From Hyphomonas sp. (GTDB taxonomy: Bacteria > Pseudomonadota > Alphaproteobacteria > Caulobacterales > Hyphomonadaceae), in assembly GCA_020638455.1 (NCBI GenBank), contig JACKIK010000001.1, positions 1,054,001-1,118,000 of the forward strand: a DNA stretch of 64,000 nt, written 5' to 3'. Within the stretch, counting starts at the first letter, position 1. Each line of letters starts with the position of its first letter. The translations under genes were made by a program, and so were the position numbers. Shown in pieces: positions 34,314 to 44,290 of this stretch. Below the pieces are notes generated by a model. The model was not told the origin of the DNA. It was given only the letters and a program-made list of their open reading frames with translations, and did not search any database.

Positions 34314-35605
34314 CAGCGCGCCTCCGCCATGGCCCAGACTGCAAGGGCGAGCGCCATGGCCGGTATCGCCTTGACCATCGGCCCGAGCGGGTCGGCCCAG
34401 AGGTGAGGCGCGAAGAATATGCTGCCGCCGAGATAGCAGAGGCTGAGCAGGATGGCGGCAATCGCTGCGGGCCGTGTCAGGGGACGGACGAGCAGGCCGA
34501 GTCCGATGGCGAGATCTGCCGCACTGCCGCCCAGCACCGAAGCCTTTGCCGCCGCCGGTGGAAGGGAGCCTGCGAGAAGTTCGGCCGCCGCGTCCTGTCG
34601 CCAGAAGCCGATCAGGCCCGAGGCGATCCAGAAGCCCGAAAGGACAATGAGGAGCAGTGGAAACAGCAGCGCCATGCGCGCATAGGTCCGCTCCTGCAGG
34701 GTCGAGGGCAGGGCGGCAAGGCTGTCGTCCAGCATGCGGAGGCTCTGTCCTGTCGCGGCGGGCCAGGCGTCCGCGTCGCCGGTGACGCCGCTCGCCAGCA
34801 CGCGCAGCGAAGTGGTGCGCAGCGCCGGGCGCCAGCCGAGCCAGCCGGCTGCGTCGCCCAGACGCGCCATCGCCGCGCCGATGACATACGGCACACGGAG
34901 CAGTCTGGCCGGCCGGGGAAATCCGAGCCATTCCCGGAACGCAAGGACGATTCGTCCAAGGGTCGGGACGTCCGGTCCGACAAGGTCCGCATCGATGCCG
35001 GCGAGGCGGCGGTTCACGGCAAGTGTGACGGCATTCGCCACATCGTCGACATGTACGGTCTGAACAGGCGTGCTGCTCAGCATGAGCGGCTGGACGAGCG
35101 GGAAGGCGGCGAGCTGGCGGATCAGGCCGGTGCCGCCATAGGCGTGTGGCGACAGGACAAGGCCGGGACGCAGGATGACCCAGTCGAGGCCGCTCGCCTT
35201 TACGGCCGCATCGGCCGCGGCCTTGGTCCTGAAGAATTCCGTATCCGAAGTTTCGGACACGCCGGGCGCCGAGATCTGGATGAGTTGGCGAACGCCGGCT
35301 TCCCTGCCGGCCACTGTCAGGGCAAGGATCGAATCCCGCTGGACCGCGGCGACGCGGTCCTTCAGTCCGTCCTGCAACACGCCGGCCGCATTGATGACGA
35401 CCTCGATGCCGCGGAGCACGGGCGCCCATGCGACGGCATCCGTCATGAGGGAGAGGTCTGCGCCGATCCAGCCCGCCTCCGGCGCCGCAGCACGACCCTT
35501 CTGCACAGACCGGCCGAGCCCGGTCACTTCATGTCCGGCCGCAATCAGGGCGCGCGTGATGGCAAGGCCGATCAGGCCATAGCCGCCAAGGACCAGGATC
35601 TTCAA
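34313..35605 (-). CDS. NAD(P)-binding oxidoreductase fused to DoxX-like membrane domain
   Basis: A 430-aa fusion. Residues 1-285 are an extended SDR/NmrA-like Rossmann domain: ILVLGGYGLIGLAITRALI (GxxGxxG), VVINAAGVLQD, and VILRPGLVLSPHAYGG. Residues 310-430 hold four transmembrane helices of the DoxX-like type (LLFPLLLIVLSGFWIASGLI onwards). The N-terminal part resembles NDUFA9-like quinone-associated proteins. It probably moves electrons between NAD(P)H and a membrane partner, but the reaction is unknown. It lies 28 bases downstream of the Rieske gene and overlaps the DUF2269 gene. Confidence 0.85.
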   Translation of the reverse strand: MKILVLGGYGLIGLAITRALIAAGHEVTGLGRSVQKGRAAAPEAGWIGADLSLMTDAVAWAPVLRGIEVVINAAGVLQDGLKDRVAAVQRDSILALTVAGREAGVRQLIQISAPGVSETSDTEFFRTKAAADAAVKASGLDWVILRPGLVLSPHAYGGTGLIRQLAAFPLVQPLMLSSTPVQTVHVDDVANAVTLAVNRRLAGIDADLVGPDVPTLGRIVLAFREWLGFPRPARLLRVPYVIGAAMARLGDAAGWLGWRPALRTTSLRVLASGVTGDADAWPAATGQSLRMLDDSLAALPSTLQERTYARMALLFPLLLIVLSGFWIASGLIGFWRQDAAAELLAGSLPPAAAKASVLGGSAADLAIGLGLLVRPLTRPAAIAAILLSLCYLGGSIFFAPHLWADPLGPMVKAIPAMALALAVWAMAEAR

Positions 35606-35633
35606 ATTGTGTCCCCGCCGGCCGCCACCGCGC

Positions 35634-36737
35634 TCAGCTCATCCATTTCAGGGTGCGCGGTTCGATCGGGTTGGCGAAGGGGCGGTCATCTGTGCGCGCT
35701 TCCGTCCATTCGCGCTTCAGCCGCTGGTACCATTTGGCCTGCACGTCGATATCGTCGATCCACAGCATCGCCTTCTGGTGCGCCATGCCGACATTCTGCA
35801 GGTTCACCATCGTGCCGTCCTGGTCGAGGAATTTGCGGCCCGCGGGCCTGGCAATCGGGATGGCAAGGTTGAGCAGCGGCGCGCCGGTCCACCAGGTGAG
35901 CTGGGTGATGCGGGTCTTCTTCGGTGCTTCCGGCGTGAGACAGGTCAGCGTCAGCAGGCGCGCCGTATCGTTCGAGACGATTTCCCAGCGATAACCCGGC
36001 AGCTGGAAGCGGATCTCGGTTTGCACATCGCCGCCGAACACCCAGCGATAGAGCTTCGAATTCGAAGAGGGCGAATGGCGGTCGATGGCCCAGCCGCGAT
36101 CGGTCGGCACGAAGGGCTTTTGCTTCAGCTTGAGGCCGGCCGAGGGTGGACGCCACCACCATTGATTGTGCACGAAGGGCACGTGCGCCGGGTCCATCAG
36201 GCCGACAACGGCATCGTCCATATGGGCGTTGAAGACATCATGGATGACGAATTTCGGCCTTGCCGGCAGCGGCCCGAAATCCGGCGGCGGCACGACCGGT
36301 TCGCCCTCGAAACGCGGATTGTGCGCGACATAGACGTAGATCGCCCCGTTTGCCTCATGCACAGGATAGCGGCGGACCTTCACCTTGGAGGGATCGTAAG
36401 GCGAATCCTCGGTGAGGCTCGGCATCAGCTTGCAGACGCCGTCGCCGGCCCCGAAGCGCCAGCCATGATACGGGCACTGAAGGGTCCATTCGCCATCGGT
36501 CTCGACCTGGCGGCCCGCCGACAAGGGCACCAGCCGGTGCGGACAGATATCGCGGAGGGCGAACGGTGCTCCCGCCGGCGTGCGGCCGACCACCACCGGC
36601 TCGCCCAGCATGATGACGTGCTTGTGCTTGCCCGGCTTCAGCTCGGCGGACAGCTCGGCGAAGTACCAGCAATCCGTCAGCCAGCCCTCTTCCGTGATGC
36701 CGGTCTTTTCCTGCGGTGGGATCTGCGTATCAGCCAT
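35634..36737 (-). CDS. Rieske non-heme iron oxygenase
   Basis: Ring-hydroxylating/demethylating oxygenase alpha subunit, 367 aa. The Rieske [2Fe-2S] ligands are Cys-His in DICPHRLVPL and Cys-His in LQCPYHGWRFG (residues about 66-90). The catalytic mononuclear iron site lies in VGLMDPAHVPFVHNQWWWR, and the C-terminal half is the SRPBCC substrate pocket. It resembles vanillate O-demethylase-type single-component oxygenases. The reductase partner is not adjacent; substrate unknown. Same strand as the SDR-DoxX gene. Confidence 0.9.
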   Translation of the reverse strand: MADTQIPPQEKTGITEEGWLTDCWYFAELSAELKPGKHKHVIMLGEPVVVGRTPAGAPFALRDICPHRLVPLSAGRQVETDGEWTLQCPYHGWRFGAGDGVCKLMPSLTEDSPYDPSKVKVRRYPVHEANGAIYVYVAHNPRFEGEPVVPPPDFGPLPARPKFVIHDVFNAHMDDAVVGLMDPAHVPFVHNQWWWRPPSAGLKLKQKPFVPTDRGWAIDRHSPSSNSKLYRWVFGGDVQTEIRFQLPGYRWEIVSNDTARLLTLTCLTPEAPKKTRITQLTWWTGAPLLNLAIPIARPAGRKFLDQDGTMVNLQNVGMAHQKAMLWIDDIDVQAKWYQRLKREWTEARTDDRPFANPIEPRTLKWMS

Positions 36738-36793
36738 TAGGACCCATTACACCGCGCGGGCAGCCGCGAAAACCCGGAGAGGCACGTAAGCGC

Positions 36794-37240
36794 TCAGCCC
36801 GTGACGGTGACGGTCAGGGCGAAATTGCCTTCAGGCGGCTCACCGGCCTCCAGCTCCCAGGGACGGCCCTCGACAAGGGTGAGCGTACCGGTACCCGGCG
36901 CCGTCGCCCTGAAATCGAAGGAGAGATAGTGGTTGCCTCCTGTATAGCCGGGCTGGTCCTGGACCTCCGGATCGGTGGCGCGCATGCCGTCGCCGACATG
37001 TTCGAGGAAGTCCGGCTGACCGGCGACCTGCCAGACATAGCCGGCGGTGGGAATGGATTCGAGCTCGACGCGAAGGGCATCCCCGACCGCCATGGCGACG
37101 GATTTGCCGTTCATGTCGGCACCGGCATAGAAGGTGCCGTCCGCCAGTTTCTGCGCCGCATTTATTTGTGTGTCCGGGCCTTCTGTCTTGCGGCCGCCGA
37201 GCAGGGCGAGGGCGGCGAGCCCGATTGCCAGTGTGCGCAT
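36794..37240 (-). CDS. Chagasin-type cysteine protease inhibitor (I42)
   Basis: A 148-aa exported protein with the I42 inhibitor pattern: loop 1 IPTAGYVWQV (the NPTTGYxW motif), a middle loop GYTGGNHYLSFDFRATAPG and a third loop VEGRPWELEAG (RPWE). Such proteins block papain-like peptidases. The N-terminal signal MRTLAIGLAALALLGGRKTEG lacks the lipobox Cys expected in related lipoproteins: a CGC Arg codon sits where TGC Cys would complete LLGGC. GGAGGAGACC precedes the ATG. It is upstream of the Rieske gene on the same strand. Confidence 0.85.
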   Translation of the reverse strand: MRTLAIGLAALALLGGRKTEGPDTQINAAQKLADGTFYAGADMNGKSVAMAVGDALRVELESIPTAGYVWQVAGQPDFLEHVGDGMRATDPEVQDQPGYTGGNHYLSFDFRATAPGTGTLTLVEGRPWELEAGEPPEGNFALTVTVTG

Positions 37241-37301
37241 GGTCTCCTCCCGCGCGAGTCCGGCTGACGCTAGTGCGCCCCGGGCGGCGACGCCATCGCC
37301 T

Positions 37302-38066
37302 TCAGTTCTGGATCGAGCCTTCGAAAGAGGCGGTCGCCCCGCCGGCCGCAAAGTACTCCTTCCAGAAAGTGCGCACGCGGAAATCCACGTCCGGGTCGAG
37401 CGGCGGCCGGCCCGGATTGTGTGAGCGGCCGAAGCCGACAATCCGCACATCGGCGCCCGGCAGGTCAGGCGTCAGCCGGTATTGCTGCACGGTTTCCATG
37501 GATTTTTCGGGGTCCTCGGCCTTGAACTCGCGCCAGGGCAGGATCTGGCTGTTCTCCAGCATGTCCGAGAAGATGTAGACGGTGGAGAAGGTGCGCCCGC
37601 CCGGCGGGTTCTGCGTCCACTGCGCGATGGTGCGGACGATGTCCGAGGTCGCCGACTCGTCGGGCTGCTCCGTCACCGGCTCCAGCGCCTGGACCAGCTT
37701 GCCCATGAACACCCGCTCGTCCGCCTTGGCCTGCATGGCGCTGCACTGGCCGAGCATGTAGTCCACCGCGCCCTGATTGTCCGGGCAGCCGGGCTTGCAG
37801 GCATTCACCAGGCGCTCCGTATTGGTGTAGTGCGGCCCGATGGTTGCCACGACGATGCGGTCACCATGGCCGAGGGAATCGACGACGGTGGCAAGGCTGT
37901 CCATCATCACCGACCTGTCCATCGCATCAGGCGGGGTCGTCCGGTCGATCAGGAACAGCGACGTCGTCTTGCCCGCCGCGCAATAGTCATACGGGCCGCT
38001 GGCGCCTTCCTTCGGCGAACAGGCGGCCAGCAGGGCGAGCCCCGCGGCGGTCAGCCAGAATTTCAT
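37302..38066 (-). CDS. vWA-like lipoprotein, hypothetical
   Basis: A 254-aa protein with a lipoprotein signal (LLAACSPKEG, Cys about residue 16). The mature part has a von Willebrand A-like layout: a first strand TTSLFLIDRTTPPD ending in an acidic motif, VVATIGPHYTN, and VYIFSDMLENSQILPW as a second strand-loop. The canonical DxSxS metal site is not intact, so it is only vWA-like. Several cysteines (CKPGCPDNQ) suggest periplasmic disulfides. It follows the membrane protein gene at 38088 with a 21-base gap, so they are likely co-transcribed. Confidence 0.65.
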   Translation of the reverse strand: MKFWLTAAGLALLAACSPKEGASGPYDYCAAGKTTSLFLIDRTTPPDAMDRSVMMDSLATVVDSLGHGDRIVVATIGPHYTNTERLVNACKPGCPDNQGAVDYMLGQCSAMQAKADERVFMGKLVQALEPVTEQPDESATSDIVRTIAQWTQNPPGGRTFSTVYIFSDMLENSQILPWREFKAEDPEKSMETVQQYRLTPDLPGADVRIVGFGRSHNPGRPPLDPDVDFRVRTFWKEYFAAGGATASFEGSIQN

Positions 38067-38087
38067 GCCTTGCACCCCCAAAGCGGA

Positions 38088-39002
38088 TCAGCCGGCCAGG
38101 CGCCGCAGCTGGTTGGCATGACGGCGCTGTTCGGCGGCTTCCGCTTCAGCAATGTGTGAACGGATCACCGCGACGGCCTTTTCGGCGCGCTTCCGCTCAA
38201 TGTCCGCCTTCTGGAAATCAGGATGGCCGTCATGGCAGAAGAAAGCGGCCGACACGCCGACCAGCACGACGGCGAGGTTGATGAACAGGAAGATCCAGCC
38301 TTCGAGGCCGAGCGCAGCATTGAGCTTCAGCATCTCGAGGCTGCCCGTGCCGCTCATCGCATCGGCAAAGCCGATCTCCGGCTGCACCGCCGCCTGCAGG
38401 AAGCCCTGCCGGAGCACGGACAGGCCATAGCAGAGCGCCCCGATCAGCAGCGTGACGACCAGCACCTGCGCCAGCTCCACTTTCCAGCCGCGCAGCTTCG
38501 AATAATAGCCGAACCGGCACAGAAGCATGCCGACCCGGTGGGCCAGCGTCACCAGGATGCCGCCGACCAGCAGCGAGACGACGAGCGAGATCAGCGGGCT
38601 CTCACGGAAGAAGAGTTCGAAGCTGAGGCGGTTGATCGGCACTTCGGCAATCGAAAGCGCGATCATGAACGGCATGTAGAACCACGGGCTGGAATAGCGC
38701 GGCTGACGGTTTACCTCGCCCTGGATCTCATCCCACAGGGAGTTCGCCCGGTAGGCACGCGACAGGGCATGGGTCAGGCGCGCTTCATGGCGCTTGTTGA
38801 TCGCGGCGAGGCGCCGGGAATGATCCTGTTCAAGCTCTCCGGCAGGTTCGTCGGGCTCGTCATAACCATCCGGGAGCCGCTGGACGGCGAGCTCTTCCGG
38901 TGCGTTGGAGTCCTGGGTGGCGGGAAGGGATTCTTTGTCAGCCGGGGCAGAGGACACGACGGAAAACGCATCCTTTTTCTGGCCAATTGAGTCCGTGGTC
39001 AT
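38088..39002 (-). CDS. Four-helix membrane protein, hypothetical
   Basis: A 304-aa protein. An acidic, disordered N-terminus (residues 1-70) leads to a charged coiled region, then four predicted transmembrane helices: WFYMPFMIALSIAEVPIN, LISLVVSLLVGGILVTLAH, LAQVLVVTLLIGALCYGLSV and GWIFLFINLAVVLVGVSAAF. The C-terminal tail is a basic coiled coil (KADIERKRAEKAVAVIRSHI). No family recognised. CTGGAGAAA precedes ATG 39002. It is upstream of the vWA-like lipoprotein and probably works with it (inference). Confidence 0.65.
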   Translation of the reverse strand: MTTDSIGQKKDAFSVVSSAPADKESLPATQDSNAPEELAVQRLPDGYDEPDEPAGELEQDHSRRLAAINKRHEARLTHALSRAYRANSLWDEIQGEVNRQPRYSSPWFYMPFMIALSIAEVPINRLSFELFFRESPLISLVVSLLVGGILVTLAHRVGMLLCRFGYYSKLRGWKVELAQVLVVTLLIGALCYGLSVLRQGFLQAAVQPEIGFADAMSGTGSLEMLKLNAALGLEGWIFLFINLAVVLVGVSAAFFCHDGHPDFQKADIERKRAEKAVAVIRSHIAEAEAAEQRRHANQLRRLAG

Positions 39003-39114
39003 GGGGCACAATTTCTCCAGTCTAGCGCCCCTTAATACCTCATTAACTACATATTGTGGCCGGAATGCGCACACGCCACTGAAAAATATCTGTGCATTGG
39101 CCCGGCGCCCGCGC

Positions 39115-39696
39115 CTAGCGGAAGCGCGGGTTGACCGACAGGTCCGGACGCGGGCGCAGGCCGGACAGAAGCGTGACGCCCATTTCGAGGGTCTGGAAGA
39201 ACCGGATGCGTTCCAGCACCGGATTGACGTGATTGGTGAGCACGCAGAAATGCGTGTCCTTGCCCTTGCGATGATGGGCGGCGTGGTGGCGGTGGGACTG
39301 TATCAGGCCGGTCTTCTGCAGCAGCGTGATGAGGCGCCCGTTCTCCTGCGGGCTGCGGTGCGCGCTGGCATGGACCTCATTCGCCGCAATCCCGAACAGG
39401 ACAGCGGAGACGGTGAAGGCATTCAGGACATCGAACGCCCAGAAGGCGGCGAGGAAAGCGAGGCCGATTGCCAGGACTTCGCGGTTGCGGGTCCAGAGCG
39501 TGCCTTTCAGGAAGCTGCGCGGGGTAAAGTGGTGTTGCTGGTTCTCGCGGATCGTGTGGCCGATGACCGGCCATTCCGGATTGCCGTAGCGGTCTTCCAG
39601 CCAGTGGATCACGCCTGAGACGAAATCAGCGAAATACAGGCCTCCCAGGACTTTCAGCAGGAAGGCAGCGCTGCCGGTGAGTATCGAAACCACCAT
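39115..39696 (-). CDS. Plasmanylethanolamine desaturase (CarF/TMEM189-like)
   Basis: Integral membrane di-iron-type desaturase, 193 aa, matching the CarF/TMEM189/Kua family that makes the vinyl-ether bond of plasmalogens. Conserved histidine blocks are visible: ADFVSGVIHWLEDRYG, RENQQHHFTPRSF, ANEVHASAHR and SHRHHAAHHRKGKDTHFCVL, followed by VLERIRFFQTLE. Four hydrophobic helices. Strong AAGGAG before the ATG. It is known from myxobacteria, animals and a minority of alphaproteobacteria. No alkyl-ether synthesis gene is adjacent, so its lipid substrate in this organism is unproven. Confidence 0.88.
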   Translation of the reverse strand: MVVSILTGSAAFLLKVLGGLYFADFVSGVIHWLEDRYGNPEWPVIGHTIRENQQHHFTPRSFLKGTLWTRNREVLAIGLAFLAAFWAFDVLNAFTVSAVLFGIAANEVHASAHRSPQENGRLITLLQKTGLIQSHRHHAAHHRKGKDTHFCVLTNHVNPVLERIRFFQTLEMGVTLLSGLRPRPDLSVNPRFR

Positions 39697-39735
39697 AAGA
39701 ATTCTCCTTGACCATGTGTCGGACGTACAGTTGTT

Positions 39736-39746
39736 AGTGAGCGCTT
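39736..39746. promoter_or_regulatory. Operator-like box, left copy
   Basis: AGTGAGCGCTT, 40 bases upstream of the carF-like start, is the exact inverse of AAGCGCTCACT at 39787-39797. Each centres on AGCGCT and resembles TetR-type half-palindromes (AGTGAGCGCTCACT). Function is inferred only from the symmetry and the position between divergent genes. Confidence 0.5.
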
Positions 39747-39786
39747 ATTAGCAATTAAAATGCGGCGAAACTGTGGCAAAGTGCAC

Positions 39787-39797
39787 AAGCGCTCACT
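39787..39797. promoter_or_regulatory. Operator-like box, right copy
   Basis: AAGCGCTCACT, perfect inverted partner of 39736-39746, with 40 bases of A+T-richer sequence between that could hold the divergent promoters of the desaturase and lepA. The remaining 150 bases up to lepA show no other feature. Confidence 0.5.
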
Positions 39798-39950
39798 CAT
39801 AAAGCGGACTCTGGAAAGGGGATTCTAATCGCGCGCGGCCGCAGCTGCGCCCGCGGCGGATGCTGCGCTACGCAGGCAACTTGGGACGGATCGGCCGGCG
39901 TCAGCCAAAGACCTCTTTCCGCCCCCCGCGCGCGCGGCTATATCGCGCCC

Positions 39951-41756
<1,806 letters not shown>

Positions 41757-41799
41757 GCGGCGGCATAGCATCGGGGCCACCAGTTACTTGGAGGCCCCC

Positions 41800-42264
41800 A
41801 TGGCGAAGATCGATATTCAGTCCCTGCCCGAGAAATCCGGCACGCGCTATCCGCCGCCGCATGATGCGAAATGCAGGGATCGCCACTGGCGCGCCCTCGG
41901 CGATGCGGTCGGCTTGTCGCAGTTCGGGGTGAACCTGGTCCGGTTGCCGCCGGGCGTCTGGGCCTCGCAACGGCACTGGCACATGCACGAGGACGAATTC
42001 GTCTGGGTGCTGGAGGGCGAAACAGTGTTGGTCACCGACGAGGGGCGCGAGATTTTCCGTGCCGGGGACTGCGCGGGCTTTCCTGCCGGCGTTCGCAACG
42101 GTCATCATTTTATCAATGAGAGCGACGCCGACGTTCTGCTGCTGGTCGCCGGTTCACGCAACAAGGATGACTGGGGCGAATATTCCGACATCGACATGCG
42201 CTTCATGCCGGATCGTTACACCGGCGGAACCGACTACGAATCCAAGGCCGGCGAGCCGCTTTAG
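41800..42264 (+). CDS. Cupin-domain protein
   Basis: Single cupin beta-barrel, 154 aa. Metal motif 1 is RHWHMHEDEFVWVLEGE and motif 2 runs GDCAGFPAGVRNGHHFINES. The FGVNLVRLPPGVWAS segment precedes motif 1. Such proteins are often sugar isomerases or small-molecule dioxygenases; function open. TTGGAGG precedes ATG 41800. First of a four-gene plus-strand run ending at 44286. Confidence 0.88.
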   Translation: MAKIDIQSLPEKSGTRYPPPHDAKCRDRHWRALGDAVGLSQFGVNLVRLPPGVWASQRHWHMHEDEFVWVLEGETVLVTDEGREIFRAGDCAGFPAGVRNGHHFINESDADVLLLVAGSRNKDDWGEYSDIDMRFMPDRYTGGTDYESKAGEPL

Positions 42265-42347
42265 GTCGCCTCCCGCGACGTCGCGCATTGACCTTTGCGC
42301 GGTTCTGCGCCGCACTGGGCCAAACACGCCCGGGGAGGAAACGGGAC

Positions 42348-43379
42348 ATGTCAGGCGATTTCCGCGCCGTCGAGGCGCAGGCGGAACTGCATCATCAATA
42401 CCTGCTGGGTCTTGAGCTGATGGTCTCGACGCGGGAGGGGCCGGATGTCGTCGGCGACTGGATGTTCCGCCTGTTCCGGGCCCAGCATGAAGAGAAGTTT
42501 CTCTCCTCCTTCCGCAAGCTTGGCCTCGACGGCCTGCCGGATGCGGTGGCCTGCGCCAAGTATCATGTCCTCTCGAACAGCATGGGCGGGGTTCGCGTCG
42601 AATACTTGGAGGAGAGCGACACCAAGGCCTGGGTGCGCTTCCGCTATCCGCGATGGATGTATGACGGCGCGGCGATCTGCGGCGTGCCGGTGGAGGCGAG
42701 CCGCGGCTTCCTGCGCGGCTGGTATGGCCAGAACGGTGTCTCGCTCGGCAATCCGCGGCTCGGCTTTGTCTGCGTGTCGGAAGACATGACCGGCCAGTTC
42801 GGCCTGTGCGGGTATTTCCACGAATACGAGCATGACCTCAGCGAGGATGAGCGCCTTGTCTTCGCACCGGACGAGCGCCCGCCGCATTTCGATCCTGCGA
42901 AACAGCCTGCGCCTCCGGACACGGAGTGGAGCGAGGAACGCCTCGCCCGCGCGAACCGCAACTACGCCACGGAGTATATCCGCAACGGCATTCGCGAACT
43001 GGCGAACGTTATCGGGGAGGCACGCACGCTCGAACTTGGCAAGCTCGCCGCGCGGCTGACTGGCTTGCAACATTACCCCCGCATGGCCGAAGCGGTTGGC
43101 GGCGTGGATGGCGGGCCGGAGGAGGCGGCTGCTTTCCTCGCCGCCATGCTTGCCGGCATGGGTGATGAGGTGGAGGCAGGCCGGGACGGGGCTGCGGTCA
43201 CGCTCCGCCACACCGGGCTCCGCATCGCCCGCGGCATCGAGGGGGAGGAGCGCGAGCGCCTGCTCGCCTGCTGGACAGAGATCTGGCGCGGCGCCGTCGC
43301 GTCTCACCGCCGCTTCATCGACGTCGCCGTTGCGCCGCACGCGGACGGCCTTCTCTGGACCCTGACGGAGGCGGCCTGA
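42348..43379 (+). CDS. Unknown 343-aa protein
   Basis: Soluble protein, 343 aa, no signal peptide or membrane helix and no family recognised. The N-terminal part is helical (AQAELHHQYLLGLELMVSTR), the middle contains YLEESDTKAWVRFRYPRWMY and a cysteine-containing block AAICGVPVEASRGFLRGWYG, and a second half around DMTGQFGLCGYFHEYEHD could form a small-molecule pocket. GGGGAGGAAACGGGAC before the ATG. Its stop overlaps the SnoaL-like start (TGATG), so the two proteins are made together and may act on the same compound (inference). Confidence 0.75.
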   Translation: MSGDFRAVEAQAELHHQYLLGLELMVSTREGPDVVGDWMFRLFRAQHEEKFLSSFRKLGLDGLPDAVACAKYHVLSNSMGGVRVEYLEESDTKAWVRFRYPRWMYDGAAICGVPVEASRGFLRGWYGQNGVSLGNPRLGFVCVSEDMTGQFGLCGYFHEYEHDLSEDERLVFAPDERPPHFDPAKQPAPPDTEWSEERLARANRNYATEYIRNGIRELANVIGEARTLELGKLAARLTGLQHYPRMAEAVGGVDGGPEEAAAFLAAMLAGMGDEVEAGRDGAAVTLRHTGLRIARGIEGEERERLLACWTEIWRGAVASHRRFIDVAVAPHADGLLWTLTEAA

Positions 43380-43801
43380 TGTCCGACCGTGACGAAATCC
43401 TGACCCTGCTTGCCCGCTATTGCTTCATGACGGATCGCGGCACCGCCGATGAACTCGCGGCCCTGTTCTGGGAAGACTGTACTGTCAATTTCGGCGGCCG
43501 CGTACACGAAGGGCGCGAGGCCGCCCGCAATGGCTTTGCCCGCTGGATCACGAAGATGCGCGACCCGGTCGAAGGGCTCCGTCACATCCTGCACACGCCG
43601 CTGGTCGTGATCGACGGCGACCGCGCCACCGCCGAAGCCTATTATGACGCAGACGGGCATTCCAGAAAGAAGGGCTTCGCCATCCGCCTCCGCGGCCTCT
43701 ATCGGACCACCTTCGAGCGCCGCAATGGCGACTGGCGCATCCTCCGGCACGAAGTTCAGATCTGGAAGCCGATTCCGGAGCCTGAGAAAAAGCCGTCATG
43801 A
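43379..43801 (+). CDS. SnoaL-like NTF2-fold protein
   Basis: A 140-aa SnoaL_4-type protein: EILTLLARYCFMTDRGTADE (helices), LFWEDCTVNFGGRVHEGREA, LRHILHTPLVVIDGDRATAE and LYRTTFERRNGDWRILRHEV (the last sheet strands). This fold hosts cyclases, dehydratases and hydroxylases; the pair D-R in the first helix block is typical of the SnoaL_4 branch. It overlaps the 343-aa gene by one base upstream and the GNAT gene by 4 bases (43798-43801) downstream. Confidence 0.85.
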   Translation: MSDRDEILTLLARYCFMTDRGTADELAALFWEDCTVNFGGRVHEGREAARNGFARWITKMRDPVEGLRHILHTPLVVIDGDRATAEAYYDADGHSRKKGFAIRLRGLYRTTFERRNGDWRILRHEVQIWKPIPEPEKKPS

Positions 43802-44286
43802 CAGGTGCCCGCGTCGTCCTCCCGCTTTCCAAGGCCGACCTGCCACGGGTCACGACCATCGCGGAAGTGGTGTGGCCGGTGGCGTTCGACGGGCTGATCC
43901 CGGCGGCGGAGATCCCCAGGATCGTCGAGACGGTCTATGCGCCGTCGCAGCTCGAGGCCGATATGGACGCCGGGCACGCCTTCTGGATCGCGCAGGTGGG
44001 CGGAAAGGATGCTGCCTTCTGCGCGTCTTTCAGAGAAGGCGACACCATCTGGCTGAAAAAGCTCTACGTCCTGCCAGAGGCGCAAGGGCAGGGACTTGGA
44101 ACCCTGCTGACGGAGACCGCGATCAGGCATTTCGCCCCGGCGCGGGAAATCGCGCTCTTTGTGAAGAACGACAATCTGAAGGCCATCGGCTTCTACAAGC
44201 GCGCGGGCTTCTCGGTCGCGCGCGAAGTGCCGGTCGTCATGGGCCACATGCACTTTACCGACTTCGTGATGACGAAGCCGCTTTGA
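43798..44286 (+). CDS. GNAT acetyltransferase
   Basis: N-acetyltransferase, 162 aa. The acetyl-CoA signature LYVLPEAQGQGLGTLLTETA (Q/RxxGxG/A) is at about residues 90-110, and LFVKNDNLKAIGFYKRAGF is the usual C-terminal motif. Substrate unknown. Last gene of the cupin/unknown/SnoaL/GNAT run; convergent with the secreted protein at 44291. Confidence 0.88.
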   Translation: MTGARVVLPLSKADLPRVTTIAEVVWPVAFDGLIPAAEIPRIVETVYAPSQLEADMDAGHAFWIAQVGGKDAAFCASFREGDTIWLKKLYVLPEAQGQGLGTLLTETAIRHFAPAREIALFVKNDNLKAIGFYKRAGFSVAREVPVVMGHMHFTDFVMTKPL

Positions 44287-44290
44287 CGCG

